From Lojkania enalia (lineage: Eukaryota; Ascomycota; Dothideomycetes; Pleosporales): a stretch of DNA of 64,000 bases. The stretch lies in the NCBI GenBank assembly GCA_010094045.1, contig ML986621.1, forward strand, positions 186,001 to 250,000. Reading direction: 5' to 3'. A program made the translations under genes and the position numbers. Positions 34,214-46,036 of the stretch are shown here, one piece after another; the stretch's first letter is position 1; each line of letters opens with the position of its first letter. Under the pieces are notes generated by a model, which was not told the origin of the DNA, searched no databases, and saw only the letters and a program-made list of their open reading frames with translations.

Positions 34214-36674
34214 TTAATTGGGTTTTTGGGCTATCTTCCTTCGCTTTCTGAGCTCTTCTGTAATGTTTATCGGCGTAGGTATACGGTTATGCGATTCCCC
34301 TTCATGCGAGCTATTATCTCCTCGACTATTATATGATGGCGAATGTAGGGACCGCTTGACGCATCTAATCGGAGTTTCGTGGACAAGACTCGAGTCTGGT
34401 ATTCGCCGAGGCGTGTGTAGGTGTGGGCTTTGGTTGAAAGCCGTATAAGTGATTGAGCCATCATTGCCATTTGTATTGCCAAACTTCGCGGCCTCGCACT
34501 GGCTTGCATCCTCGGTTGTTGCATATATACTTGCAGTCTGTGAGTCGAGTGCAAGCTGATCCATTGAGTTTCCGATGGAGTCCTGATGTAAGAATGGTGG
34601 AGTGAAGCTAGGTGTCTTGGGAATAGTCGGGTCATAAGGCTGTTGTGCGAATTGACTTGGTCTATCAAAGTCGTAGTCATCTTCTGTAATGGATGGTAGG
34701 GGCGGGTTTGCTCGACGCTGTGCGGAGGAAGAAAGGCTCTCATGGATGTCGTGGGGGGAGGAATTGCGGGTAGGCGGAGCAAAAAATCGAGACAGAACTT
34801 CTTGGCTCAGAAGCTCCTCTGAGACGCCAACTGTAGCGAGGTCGACGGGAATCTTCGATATCGGTTCCACTAAACGGAATACCTTGCGACGAGGTTGCCA
34901 AGCTTTGATAGCCCTGTCATATAGGGCGTCAAATTCGGCAGCATGATACTTGTTGGAAAACCAAGTGTGAGCTAAGGCTTCCGTGGCGGTCATACGCTCG
35001 TCCTCGCGAAGTACAAGGAGCTTTCTGATGAAATCTTTTGGTCTGAAACCGACACCGCTCCAGACTGGATGATCTTCGTCGTCGAGGGCACTGAGATCAC
35101 ATTTGGCGGCGATGGGTAGTATGACGGAGCGAGGGTCTCGTTCGAAGTGCGGATGGAATCGGTTGGTGAAAATGGCGTCTCCCGAAAGGAGTGCAGCTGA
35201 AATGGCTCCAACTGACCACATATCCACAGCTCTGGAATAGCCGTAACTCTCCGGTATGGTCCTATTCATCCTATGTATTTCACTACAAATAATCGGTCAG
35301 TAGATGATGATGGACCCTGTTAGCTACACTTACGGTGCTGTATATTCTAGCGTCCCCACAAGTGAGAACATGCGCCTCTTCATTGGTAACCGAGAGTTGT
35401 AGCCATTCGGCTCTTTCGGGAGAAAGCGTGCATTTCCAAAGTCGGTGATGACAATTCGGGCTCCATCATCAAGCGAGGTCATCAGGATGTTGTCCGGCTT
35501 GAGATCTCGATGAGCAATGTCGTGGCCATGGAGATATTCAATGCCCTTTAGAATCTGCCTTACGATGACGGCTGCTTCGACGTCGCAAAGTCTACCTCCT
35601 TTATACTCGAGATATGAGAAAAGATCACCTCCTGTGACAAGCTCTTGGAAAATGTAGCTACAGAATCATAAGTAAAAGATGGTCCGCCCGATGGTTTGCT
35701 TACATGGTGTTTGAACTCCAGAATACCTTCTCTAGGGAGACAATATTTGGCTATTTGATTTAAGCCAATGATTACAGGGTGGTCCGATGTGCTTACATGA
35801 GTTAGATCTTTTAGGATGTCAAACTCACGAAAACATTTGGCAACCCTAGTCGGCCATATCTTCTTCGTCACGTATGTTCCATCAGTTTGAGATTGTTCAT
35901 GATTACTGATGAACTGCTGTGTTATCGGCGGAGATAGTCCATGGTATAGATGACGTAGGTCGATTACTTTGCAAGCTAGTTGTCGCTGGGTCTTCTGATT
36001 GATTCCAACCATCACTCTTCCGTATCCACCGATGCCCAGTACGCGTCTAGTAATCAAATATCGGGATGAGAAGAGCTACTGTGGGTTAGTGAGATACCAG
36101 ATATATGCATCGGGTTTACAAACTCGCTTCTCTTGCACTTGGGTGGGTGTTAATTCGACTGGGTCAACCTGAATGAGTGAACGATATATCAAAGTCACGG
36201 AATCAGAAATCTGAAGTTCATCGCCATTATCGAGCAAGAAAGCCCCCTTGTTGCGTCCCATGCGGATGCCACGCCCTTGCGAGCTGCTGCATTCAGAATT
36301 ACTTTTCTTGAGATAAGTGCCGTTGGTCGAAACATCAGTGGCATAAACAAACGGTGGTATATCAGCGATAGGGTCTTGCTCATATAGAACGCAATGAATT
36401 CGAAGATGTTTATTGGAAATGTATGAGTCCGACCAGTATTGTCGGCTAAGCAAAACGGTTAGGGAAGTAACCCTTAGATAGGATACCAGCACTCTCACCA
36501 GAGAGCCGGATTTCTTCCTAAGTAGAATTCCTCATTCCCAAATATTTCAACATGTGACAGAGTTTCTGCAAATTCATCAGCTATCTGGTAAGGAAGGCGC
36601 TGTCAAGGGGACAAACCGTTTGGATCATTACCAGCAAGCTGGACTTCGAAGAATGCCACCACTTCACCCGCCAT
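34214..36674 (-). CDS. FHA-domain serine/threonine protein kinase (Chk2/Mek1-like)
   Basis: Checkpoint-type kinase with one N-terminal FHA domain. Exons inferred on the minus strand: about 36674 or 36599 to 36499; 36445-36124; 36075-35797; 35750-35704; 35657-35334; 35282-34214. FHA signatures: FYLGRNPALC, SNKHLRIHC and DVSTNGTYL. Kinase signatures: GIGGYGRV, QLACKVID (Lys), LTHPNIVSLEKVFW, HRDLKPDN, DFG (ITDFGNA) and EYTAPEIH. The last 200 residues are Ser/Pro-rich and end in a basic RKRRKIAQK. A single FHA before the kinase is the layout of Cds1/PRD-4 and Mek1; which branch cannot be decided here. The 5' end is problematic: the frame from ATG 36674 meets TGA at 36605-36603 unless a 63-nt intron with a weak GTGGTG donor is removed. 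Confidence 0.87.
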
Positions 36675-36911
36675 CTTCTGACTACTTCTCCTTCCTGTCC
36701 AAGTGCCTTATGAATTACGCGAATCAAGCATATGAGTGGACGGATGGAGAGTGTTTAACAGTTGCAGAGTATGACGCTATCAAGTTTGCCAAGGCGCTAT
36801 TCCAAGAATAGTCTAACCTAAGCGAACTCCGCACACGCACCACTTCATTGTTCGCCAGTCGCACCTCCCTCTCTTCTCTTCTACACCAACGACACTCATC
36901 TCGAAAGTGAA

Positions 36912-37047
36912 GTAAGTTTGCCGTTGTCCCATATTGTGGGACTCAATAAGTCTCAATTGAGTTCATACACTCTTTTTGGCTGTCCACGGAGTTCGAGTCG
37001 ATAGCAATTGCAACCTCAATATTCCAGAGGCTAACCTTGTACCCCAG
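36912..37047 (+). other. 5'-UTR intron of the eL41 gene
   Basis: GTAAGT donor at 36912, CTAAC branch-like site at 37031 and CCCCAG acceptor ending 37047, just ahead of the ATG at 37065. Upstream lies a pyrimidine-rich block (CCTCCCTCTCTTCTCTTCT), common in ribosomal protein gene promoters. Long 5' introns are also usual for such genes. Confidence 0.65.
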
Positions 37048-37064
37048 ATCATCTAGCCGACAGG

Positions 37065-37199
37065 ATGAGAGCCAAATGGAGGAAGAAGCGTGTTCGACGC
37101 CTTAAGCGTAAGAGGAGAAAGACTAGGGCCCGCTCGTAAGCTTCGCTAATATAAGCCTTCGACCGTTCAGCCTGATACTAATTCCCCTCCAGCAAGTAA
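37065..37199 (+). CDS. rpl41: 60S ribosomal protein eL41
   Basis: The 25-residue, Arg/Lys-rich protein eL41, which sits at the interface of the ribosomal subunits. Exon 1 is 37065-37135; a 57-nt intron (GTAAGC...CTCCAG) follows; exon 2 is 37193-37199, supplying only the last base of a Ser codon, Lys and the stop. The product begins MRAKWRKKRVRRLKRKRRK and ends RSK, matching the near-invariant eukaryotic protein. It is too short for ordinary ORF finders. It lies about 390 bp from the divergent FHA-kinase gene. Confidence 0.95.
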
Positions 37200-38638
37200 A
37201 CTACTTGACCCTCAATCTCGGCGCCCAAAACCTCTATTTCCACACTCAATGATTTACGATCAACAACGCACACCTTCTACGACTTTCGACCTCTACCATC
37301 TGCTGTCTTCAGTCTTTGTTGAGCGGTAGATTAGCGAGCTATTCAAAAGCCAGAATAGAAGGAAACTACGGAATTGAGGACGATCGTGGGACGCTGGTCA
37401 ATTGCACGTTGAGGATCTTCGGGGGCTACTTGAAACTGTTTTTTCGGATGATCGTTCTAACACCGGCTTGCCTCCATCATGAGCATGTCTTTGGGCGATA
37501 TGTCTGCCGTGTGGAATAGCCAAAATTAAGTACATGAATACATGTGTTCCACGACAAAATTTCTGATTCTCTTGCTATTAGCGTAGCCAAGAGCACTAAT
37601 TAGCGGATTTACGTGATCTCGTCATGAACAGGACCCTTCCCCGCATGACCTCATTTGAGAACTGGATGGGTATCCCGTTATACACCTAGTTACACTTTGC
37701 AATGGAATTTAATTTGCATAACGTGCACACTAACTTCTATCCTATGCACAACTAAAGTCGGCGGTTTAAGTGACTATTTGGATATTGATTCCGCCAAGCC
37801 TTGCCTCTTAGCTACATGTCGCACTTCGATCAATCCAAATCTTCCCCCATAGTAGGGTTGAGTGTTAACTGGAGAATGAATCTTTTGACATGCATTTCCT
37901 CTCGAAAACGTATGGCTCTATCCATGCCTAGAGAAGCTATGCTTTTCAATTATGGAAGGGGACGTTAGTGATTAGTGCAAACGGATGCACTCTATTCAAG
38001 ATGGTTCGTAATTTCGAACTCTTGAGAACGTAGCAATTGCCGGATAACGGCATCTTGTAGACGATGAATCTACCCGGTTGAGAGTATGGCACGGTCGTGT
38101 TAACAGATAACTGATGCATTCTTGCTCTTAGTAAAAAGGAAAGTTATACCATGAGGTAGTCCTGCTTCTAACCAAGCAAACCGGTCATTCGATCCAAATG
38201 CCAAATTCCACGAAAACTCGCTCGAATCACTTCCAATCATCATCCATTAAACGCCGTTATGTAAACTCATCCAAAGTAATTCTGTTCCGCTCGCACAATT
38301 TCCCTGCCAACGCCGTAAAACGCCTTAACCGCGTCGCAGTCATTCCAAATGCATGCAATAATTTTCGAGAATAGAGAAGAGAAGTTTATAGAGGTAGGGG
38401 GAGCTGTTAAGGGGACGCTAGGTGTTTTGAACAGGGAAAGCTGGCCCGGCCCGGTTCTCGCTTTTCGCAGCGATATGACGCAGGCCTGGCTGATCAAAGA
38501 AATCCGGACCATATAGAGTAAAGAATGGAAAATCATAGAATTACAGGTCTGTTGAAATCTAGACGTGTCTTAGAGAGTGGCGATTCGCTTAGACACTAGA
38601 GTAGAACATGTTAGTCACGGAGACAAAAGGACGCCAAT
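37200..38638. other. Intergenic
   Basis: 3' flank of the eL41 gene and 3' flank of the BAR-protein gene. No supported coding sequence; scattered frames of 60-90 codons are shadows or chance. Confidence 0.5.
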
Positions 38639-40163
38639 TTAATAATGAAATGTTTCGGAGGCACTCAGCGCACTTCTTTTCATCGGCGGGGGTGGTGGCG
38701 GGGGTTTCTTTGCCCTTGATGGCGGTGGTGGAGGCGCCTTTTTTCCGGTGACAGGCACATCTGACGCTCCCCAGCTGGCTGCTCGGGAAGTTACACTGCC
38801 CTGGCTGGTGGCTGGACTTGGTGATCTATCATGTCTATAGCCATTCGTTCCTGCATATTCCTCTTCATAGTCATCATGAAAAGTATTGGTGTGGCGTATG
38901 GGTCGGAGACTGGCCCGGCTTGCCAAAACAGCGGTTGGTTCTGTGGGGACGCGAGACAGCCTGGGAGCTGGAGACATTTCTCGTTGGACACGAGAAGGAC
39001 CCTCAAATGTGGATGTGCGATTATAGCCCGATTTGGATCCATATCCACCGGGAGAGGATGTATCGTGTGCTGGGGAGATGTTGCGGGATGATAACTTGGG
39101 AATCGTTACTCGTGGGGGTTCGGGAACAGGCTCTTCTTCTGGTGGGTTGAAGCGCCCGGCATAACCATGAGCAGTATGTCCAGTAATAGATCGGGAGCGA
39201 CCGGGACGTGTCATCTCTCTGCAAAAATATCGTTAGTACCATCGTACGAGGCAGGTGGTCTGTCGACTCCGCCTTACCTAGCCGGCCAGTCCCGCTTTAC
39301 ATTTAAGAGAATCTCCCGGCAGCGGTCATGATACGTCAGTTCGGCTTCCAGAAAAGCCGCGAGGTCCGCGACGAGGTCCACCTCGGACTCTTTGACGTCT
39401 TGCATCCTCCTGTATACGTCTTCGCTTGATTCCTCATATTTTGCTTTTTGCGACCGCAACTCCTCCTCTACACGAAAATCCTCCTTCTTCGCCTTCGCCA
39501 TCTTGGCAAGGGATGTATCATAGGCTAGTCGGCGTTGCTCAAGTTTCTTGCGTGCTGTCTAACTCAGTGTTAGCCGCTAGTGCTTATCGGAGCGGCGCGG
39601 GTGGGGGGTCAATGATGGTGTGCGAGAGTAGTGACACACCTGATATTCTTTCATTTGGGCCAAAGAGCGCTCGAGGCCTTCTAGCCATGTCGTTGTTGCG
39701 CTTGACACATAAGTCTCCTGAACACGTGCCAATCTCTCGTTTGCTCTTCCGAGGGCTATGCGCAGTCAATATCACGGCGACATTAGGGTAGCATGGGACA
39801 AGCAGCCTACATGACAAACAGTTGCCAAACTCTGAGTCTGGCTCAAAGTCCTCGCCGTGTGCGACCATCGTGGAGCCCAAGTATCCGCCAGGGAGTGTCT
39901 TCTCTCGGTCGTCGCCCTCAGCCCGTTTGGAGAGCGATTTTACGTAGGTCGTCATTGACCGTTGCATTTTGTCCAGGCCTACAGCGCAGATTAGCTACTT
40001 GAATTTCGTCAAACGACAATTGCACTCTAGGCTCACCGTCATGACGCAAGTTCATTTCCGTTTCCAGGGCCTTGAAGTCTTCGGAGAGGCCCGTCTTGAC
40101 CTCACCGCCCATTTTCTCTCCTGCCCATTGCTTGAAGCGATCAAGCTTCTTGTTGACGTTCAT
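38639..40163 (-). CDS. BAR-domain membrane-curvature protein with proline-rich tail
   Basis: 423 residues from five exons: 40163-40037, 39978-39811, 39755-39640, 39558-39278 and 39218-38639. Residues 1 to about 230 form an N-BAR/endophilin-like helical domain: MNVNKKLDRFKQWAGEKMGG, DKMQRSMTTYVKSLSKR, GSTMVAHGEDFEPDSEFGNCL, GRANERLARVQETYV and FLEAELTYHDRCREIL. The last 190 residues are disordered and end with two polyproline blocks (APPPPPSRAKKPPPPPPP) that suit SH3 or profilin binding. BAR proteins bind and bend membranes in endocytosis and at the vacuole or Golgi; this layout recalls fungal Gvp36/endophilin-type proteins. The ATG at 40163 is chosen because the conserved MNVNKK opening starts there. 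All introns have good GT-AG signals. Confidence 0.9.
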
Positions 40164-43027
40164 TGTTGCGGTTGCTGCGCTTGAGGGGGCAGGTTGCGGG
40201 TGGCGATGGTTGCCGTGGGTAGTGTGGACGAAGGTTGACTCGAATACAGGAAGCTTCACATGCAAGCGAGGGAGAATGCGCGGGGATTAATAACAGCGAG
40301 GTACAACAGAAGACGAAAGGCGGATTATACTGAGAGTGAGCGTGTGGAACTGGGCGAGAGACTCACAGCGGGGAGTAGTTTCATAAAAGGGACGCGCACT
40401 CGCGCATCTAGCTCGAGTTAAGCCCTGTTGGCCGCCCAGACCGCCGACCACCGCGGACCTCAGCAAGCTGGCTGGTGGCAACCCTGGAACCTTGGAACGA
40501 CGACCCGCCGGCGATGGCCGCTGTCGCACCTACTCCGGGGGTGGGAGAAGAGCCCCAGCCAGTCGTGCATCTCTGGACGTTACCGCCAGCGCGCTCGTGT
40601 TTCACCCGCCTATGGGCCACCTGTTACCCGCCAGCTAACTTTAGCTCCTAATACCGTGATCCTCAAGGAGCGGCCACGATATTGCCTCCCAACAAGCGCC
40701 GAGCCTCAGCAATCATCCCCTCAAAGCGCCCGTCTGCATGTTTCAGCGCTCAGCGCGGGCCTCCAGAGCCGCACTCCATGTTTTGCTGGCCGCCCTATCG
40801 TCGCCTGAGTGCCACCAAAATAGGCAAACATCCACATTCGAAGTTCTCTCCATCTCCGAAACGCTCGAAACCGCTATTGCCTAGGTACAAGCGCGTGAGG
40901 ACCGCACGTGTAATAGTTTCCTCCATTTATCAAACCGGAGAATTATGCCCTCTAAATTAGGCTCTTTCCTTGGATATCTCCTTGTTTGGGACGGGCTTAC
41001 TCACTTCTTCTCATGACACTCTCGTCATGCGCTCCGGTCCGGACGCAGTCACCTATCTACTTCCATCTGCTACCAGGTATCGCAAAGCAAATACGACCTA
41101 GCTTCTATCTTCAGCCGGCTATCTGAGCTCCTTAAAGGATAGGCTATACTGAAGACGCTAGGCTAGTCCAAGCCTCCCCCGCAAGGTATGGACCCATGGG
41201 CTAAAGAGGTAGAACTGCGACCCCAACCCTCCTGTGTGCCACGCCGTTTTCCTACGCAGCAGATAATTCCGCACCGTCAGTATTTCTGACAGATTGGCAA
41301 ACATCTATGTGACACCTTTCTCCGAGTTCCAACCAGGCCAGAGCTCCTGCTTTTGATGGCCTACCTCTAATTGGCTTCCTTTAACTAATATCCAAATCCC
41401 TTCACTCCAGCAGGCGAAGGTTCTGGCTGAGTAGATACTCCTACAACACTTTCCTATACGTGGCTGCCCGCTGAGCCTAGCGACCGATGAGCTGTGCCAC
41501 TATGTTCACCTTGTGGCCTTTCCCGCGCAGAGTATAGTCCGTGCACGCCAAGGCCTCTTAAACCATCTCCGCTCCATCTTCGCATTTCTTCATCCCTCAT
41601 CCATCTCCGGTAGTCCACGTCCACAAAGATGATAATCTTTCTATTCACACAAGCCGCAGACTTCACAGCGTTAGAGACCCAAAAATCCCTTGATTTAGGT
41701 GCTGAATGTATCATATTCGGCCCAATTTCAAAAATCGGCCCTCATTGCATTCGTTGAATATATTCGTATAAATTAAACATTTGATATACGTCTCGGATGA
41801 ATATGGTGGTGCCTCGTCATGCGATCCGTTGGAGCGTTGGTACCTAGGTATGCACCTTTCCACCAAAGACGCAACTTCGGGTGTGCGTGTTTGCGACACC
41901 TACCACTACACCCTCATCTCCCACTACTCTACGACCTTTCTAGTCAATCTCATGCCTTTCTCTATTGTTTCCATGATGGGATTACCTAGTGCTTCAAGCT
42001 TTTCCTCAACCTTTTAGATTGCTCGCGTTAGAAAGAGAAGGATAAATACCGATGACTTCGCGCAGTCCATTGAACAGCGCCTAGTAAATGTCGCATGCAT
42101 TTGCGCGACCGCGCTGCAATTTTTGTGGACAGGTTCAATCGGTCGCCCGCAACATTGGCCTCGTTTTCACGAATTTCAAAAATAGAGAGTTCTTGCTGGC
42201 ATTGCAGGTTGGCCGCACAAGGCAAAACAGAACTGCGGATTCGCAAACAACTGATTTCCTCACCATACTTTATATCGGCCAATAACCACTGCTGATGCAA
42301 AGTGGAAGGCAGTCGAAATGATATTCTTTCTGTGCTGACCATGGATAGCCGAATTCGTGCCAGTAAGAAACAATCCCTCAGAATTTCATTGAGCTTTCGT
42401 TCAGTCCGTTATACGAATACCATCGCGACAGTGTTCCGCTCCAATACGTATGGACGCCTTGGGCATAATTGGGGAAAGAATTGTGGCTGGGCTCCCCAAT
42501 CAGATGCAGCTTCGCGATTGCAGTTTCGCGTGCCGCAATTCCTTCAGGACAACGCACCATACGCAACGTGCATCTCTCACTCCTACTCTAACCCCCCTCA
42601 TAGAATCGACTGTGCCTCTCCTGTTTAGGTTATAGTGTAAGTAACAACAGCTTGGTTGAATTGCGGAAGGCGGACGGAGCTTTCCATCATTACATCTACT
42701 ATGTACACATTTCTCAGGGCATGTTTCGCGTAGTCTAGTTTTGCGGTCAGTCCGCTCTATGTCAATGAACGAGGAGCGGCCATTCAGGAAACACAGGCTT
42801 TGCTTTGCTTTGCTTGACATGATGTAGCTTGCAAACAATTGTCCCGTGAACTCTCCTGAACCATTGAAGCACTGACATCCCGGCAATCCATCTGAGCTAC
42901 TCACTCATTGGACTAGCGAGCTGGATTACCTCATGCGTGCCTAGCGGTGCTTCGTCCATTTCCATTTCCAATGGCGCGCACCTGCCTCCACCAAACCGAC
43001 ACGACACCTACGTGCACCACCGCCAAC
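40164..43027. other. Long intergenic region
   Basis: 2.9 kb without a supported gene. 40280-40960 is GC-rich and contains overlapping frames on both strands (up to 126 codons), interpreted as upstream sequence of the BAR gene. 41000-42950 has only short frames. The end holds the promoter of the WHIM-like gene. Confidence 0.45.
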
Positions 43028-45391
43028 ATGAGCGACTCCGACTCTTCCACTCTCTCATCTCCGCCTGCGAGCGAAGACGAGCAAATCGTGCCGCCCATCA
43101 CGACCACCAAAGCAAAGCCGCAGCAGAAGAAGAAGAAGAAGAAGAAGAAGCCCAACGGGACAATCCTGTCCTTCTTCGACCCGCCCTCACCTCCACGCAA
43201 GAAGCGGCCGGCTTCTCCCCCGCATGAAATGGTTCCCGAGGATAATCCTGACATTCCCGTGAGTATTCATCGCGTTATTCGCGTCCGTTTGCGACGTGAT
43301 TCCTCTCCCACCTCCGTTGATGTCTCCAACAACGACCGGCTAACATATTGAAATCATAGTTCATTGTAATGTTTAGATCACGGTTCTCTGATGCCTTCCC
43401 ACCCAAATGCCCCCAGTTCGGACCGCAGGACATCGAGAGGGGCGTCGCCGATCCATTGCCTTCGCCACAAGTTGAGGCCTTGCTATGCGCTTTGCTCGGG
43501 CTCGTCCTAAATCGCAAGAAACCTGTCGAGTTAGTCCTCCTTGATCTACCCTAGCGCATTCGCGAATCTGGGTCGCGCATGCATTCTATATACGGGGTAG
43601 AGCACACTTTTGCTGACTCTGCGTGCAATTCATAGAAAAGGTCACTACGGTCGGGCACTTGAGGAGTCCATCCAGACACAGAAGTCACAGTGGCCGCGGC
43701 AATGGGGTAGTATCAACCCTCTAAGCGGCGGCCGCTCTTTCAATACCATGTCACCGTCCGAGCGTGTAAGCATTTGCGTGTTTCTCAACTTTTTTTTTTT
43801 TGTACTGGATACTAACACCCATTCGCAGCTCACCCTCCTCAAGACCCTTGCTCTGTGGAGCCTGAACCAGTCCGAACTCGTCAACAACATGATTAAGGAG
43901 GCATATAAAGCGCGAACAACTAAGGACAAGAACGACACCAACATTCCGCTGTCTGTGCAGCCCTGGGGCCGTGACGGCGACAAACGACGATACTGGTTGG
44001 TAGAGGGACGAGATGATACCTCCTTTCGGGTTTATCGCGAAAGCAACCCCGCACTGAAGAATGTTGCATGGTGGAGTGTTGCAGGGTCCATTGACGAAAT
44101 CCGTACGCTGGCCCGGAAACTCGACGATGACGACGGCACCAAAGAAGCAAAGGCCCTAAGCGAGAAGATGCTAAATGCTATCCCACGATTCGAAGCTACA
44201 GAAGAGGTTTGATCATGTAAGCATTTTAGGATGCTGTTACTGACGATTCTATAGAAGCGCAAGCGCCGCGAGTATCGCCTCAACCGCAAAGCCGCCTTCG
44301 CTCGACCGGAGCCGGGATTTTCTCTCTATGAGGGACGCACACGTGGAAAGCGAATGAAATACACCTTTTCAGACGAAGAAGATATTTACTCTGATGCGAC
44401 TGATGTTCGTCGGTCTGCGCGACAGTCGGGAAGAGAGACACCCGCTGCACCTGCTGGCCCCACCGTCACTGCTAGCGGTCGCCACGTCCGGTCTCGAGCA
44501 GCCGGCCTTTACGGCGAGTCGCTGCTCAGTGGGCAGACCACCGAGCGTGCATCGCCTGCTACTGGAGAATACATACGATCGGATGCATCGGAAGAGCCAC
44601 AACAACCGACTCACGGACGATCGACTCGTGCTGCTACCCAAACCGCCAATGGCTGGCCGAGGGGTCGAAAACACATCGAGACATACAATGCTGTGGATGA
44701 AATGGATGACGAGGATGATGCAACATCTTGGGACGGCGGGGATGAGGATGAGGACGAAGGCGACCAGATGGACCTTGATGATGAGGATGACTTCGGGGAA
44801 CAGACGTCCGAAGACGAAGAAGAGCAAGGGCCCAAGTCGCTTGTCGTCCGCTTGCGATATCCGAAAGGCTCTTTCGGTGCTTCTGCGGACGTCCAATCCG
44901 CTGTGAAAGACAAACGTTCTATACCCTCGGGCATAGGACAACAAAGCGCTTCCTCAGTTGGCTCTCCACTCTCAGGTGCTCCGCTGCCGGCACCTGCCCC
45001 TGTCCCGGAGCCTGCATCAGCGCCAGCGTCAACGTCGTCATCGGCGCCACAAGCTACAGTCATGGCTTCGTCTCCGCTACCTACGACGTCTATTAGCCCC
45101 AATGGTTTTCCCGTTCAGCAACCACAGGCCTCTATACCTACTCCTGTCACCCTCGTTGAGCCTGCTTCCCATCGTACCCCACCGCCAGGCGATGCGTATT
45201 CCTTGCCCAAGCAGGAGCCACACTTCTCTGCGCCCACCCCGCCGTATATTGCTCCAGAAGAGCCTGCGCTGAAACCGCAATTGCCTGCTCAACCGCAAAT
45301 TCAGTCCCCAACTACAACGATCCGGGAGTCGCAACCACCCTCCATACTTATCACCCTCCCCAATCCGACTCCAAATTCAACAGGGCAGTAA
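43028..45391 (+). CDS. WHIM-like chromatin-associated protein
   Basis: 681 residues from exons 43028-43258, 43360-43529, 43636-43765, 43829-44206 and 44255-45391. Residues 1-77 are disordered with a poly-Lys run (KKKKKKKK). The middle part (about 78-300) contains FRSRFSDAFPPKCPQFGPQDIERG..., SERLTLLKTLALWSLNQSELVNNMIKEAY and GRDGDKRRYWLVEGRDDTSFRVYRES, resembling the DDT/WHIM modules of ISWI-associated remodelling subunits. The C-terminal half has a long acidic run (Asp/Glu, near 44700-44830) and Pro/Ser-rich tails. Likely nuclear, in nucleosome remodelling; the assignment rests on motif resemblance only. The ATG 43028 (MSDSDSSTLSS) is preferred to the upstream in-frame one at 42947, whose extra sequence looks non-conserved. 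Confidence 0.8.
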
Positions 45392-45531
45392 ATCGCTCAG
45401 AAAGCATAGCATCTCAGCGATCGGTAGCGTGTACTGGCTCAAATGCTTGGTGCAACCGCTAGATTCAACTTATACCGCCTTACAATTTCTCATATCTTCA
45501 GTATATTATCTCTCTAACGTGCTCCTCTTTT

Positions 45532-45651
45532 GTCATTCGCGACATTTTTCGGGAAGAATCAACAGCTGAGTAGAACTTCGGATCATCTAGTGTCGTTCGC
45601 GGCGCTTCCAGGAAGGACTCATGGCTGAGTGGTTCTTTGGATCCTCTGGTG
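45532..45651. repeat. 60-bp tandem duplication
   Basis: Two adjacent units, 45532-45591 and 45592-45651, each starting GTCRTTCGCG and containing GGAAGRAYTCA, GGCTGAGT/AGCTGAGT, and GGATCATCTAGTG / GGATCCTCTGGTG. About three quarters of positions agree. They lie in the 3' region between the convergent WHIM-like and mmm1 genes; the rest of 45392-46036 is unremarkable. Confidence 0.7.
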
Positions 45652-46036
45652 TTATGGCGCAAATATAAATCGGGTCCTATGGCTGTAGTTACGACCCGTT
45701 GTTGGGAAGGCAGATTCTACTGTACGATATCATAGATTTATACCCTTGTTGGCAGACAGGGTTGGGATTAGGATTATCGAACTATATCTATGAGTCGGAT
45801 CAGCATGGATTGTAGGTCGAGTAGCATAGAGCGACATACAACTATGTATGCGCAGAGATCCTACGAATTCAGTTCAGATCCAGAATATTCTGAGCTACTC
45901 CGTTAATGTCGTGAAAATTTGGTCTGCTTCATTGATGTGCTCCACTTGTATCACGCTAGATTCTGACCAACTGCTCCGTGCTCTGTAAATGCAACAACGC
46001 CGTCCTAGTCATACACAACTACATCGCTTGCGAATT

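Noticed and set aside
36554..36811. 85-codon plus-strand frame near the FHA kinase
   Set aside because: Antisense to the first FHA exon and its upstream region; the minus strand carries the recognisable FHA sequence.
36976..37000. tRNA-like GGAGTTCGAGTC segment
   Set aside because: No acceptor or anticodon stems can be folded around it; it lies in the eL41 5'-UTR intron.
40287..40960. Overlapping frames on both strands up to 126 codons
   Set aside because: GC-rich upstream region; frames overlap each other, lack conserved motifs and have low-complexity composition.
44369..45102. Minus-strand frames of 163-191 codons
   Set aside because: Antisense to the acidic and Ser/Pro-rich exon of the WHIM-like gene, which has consistent splice structure.
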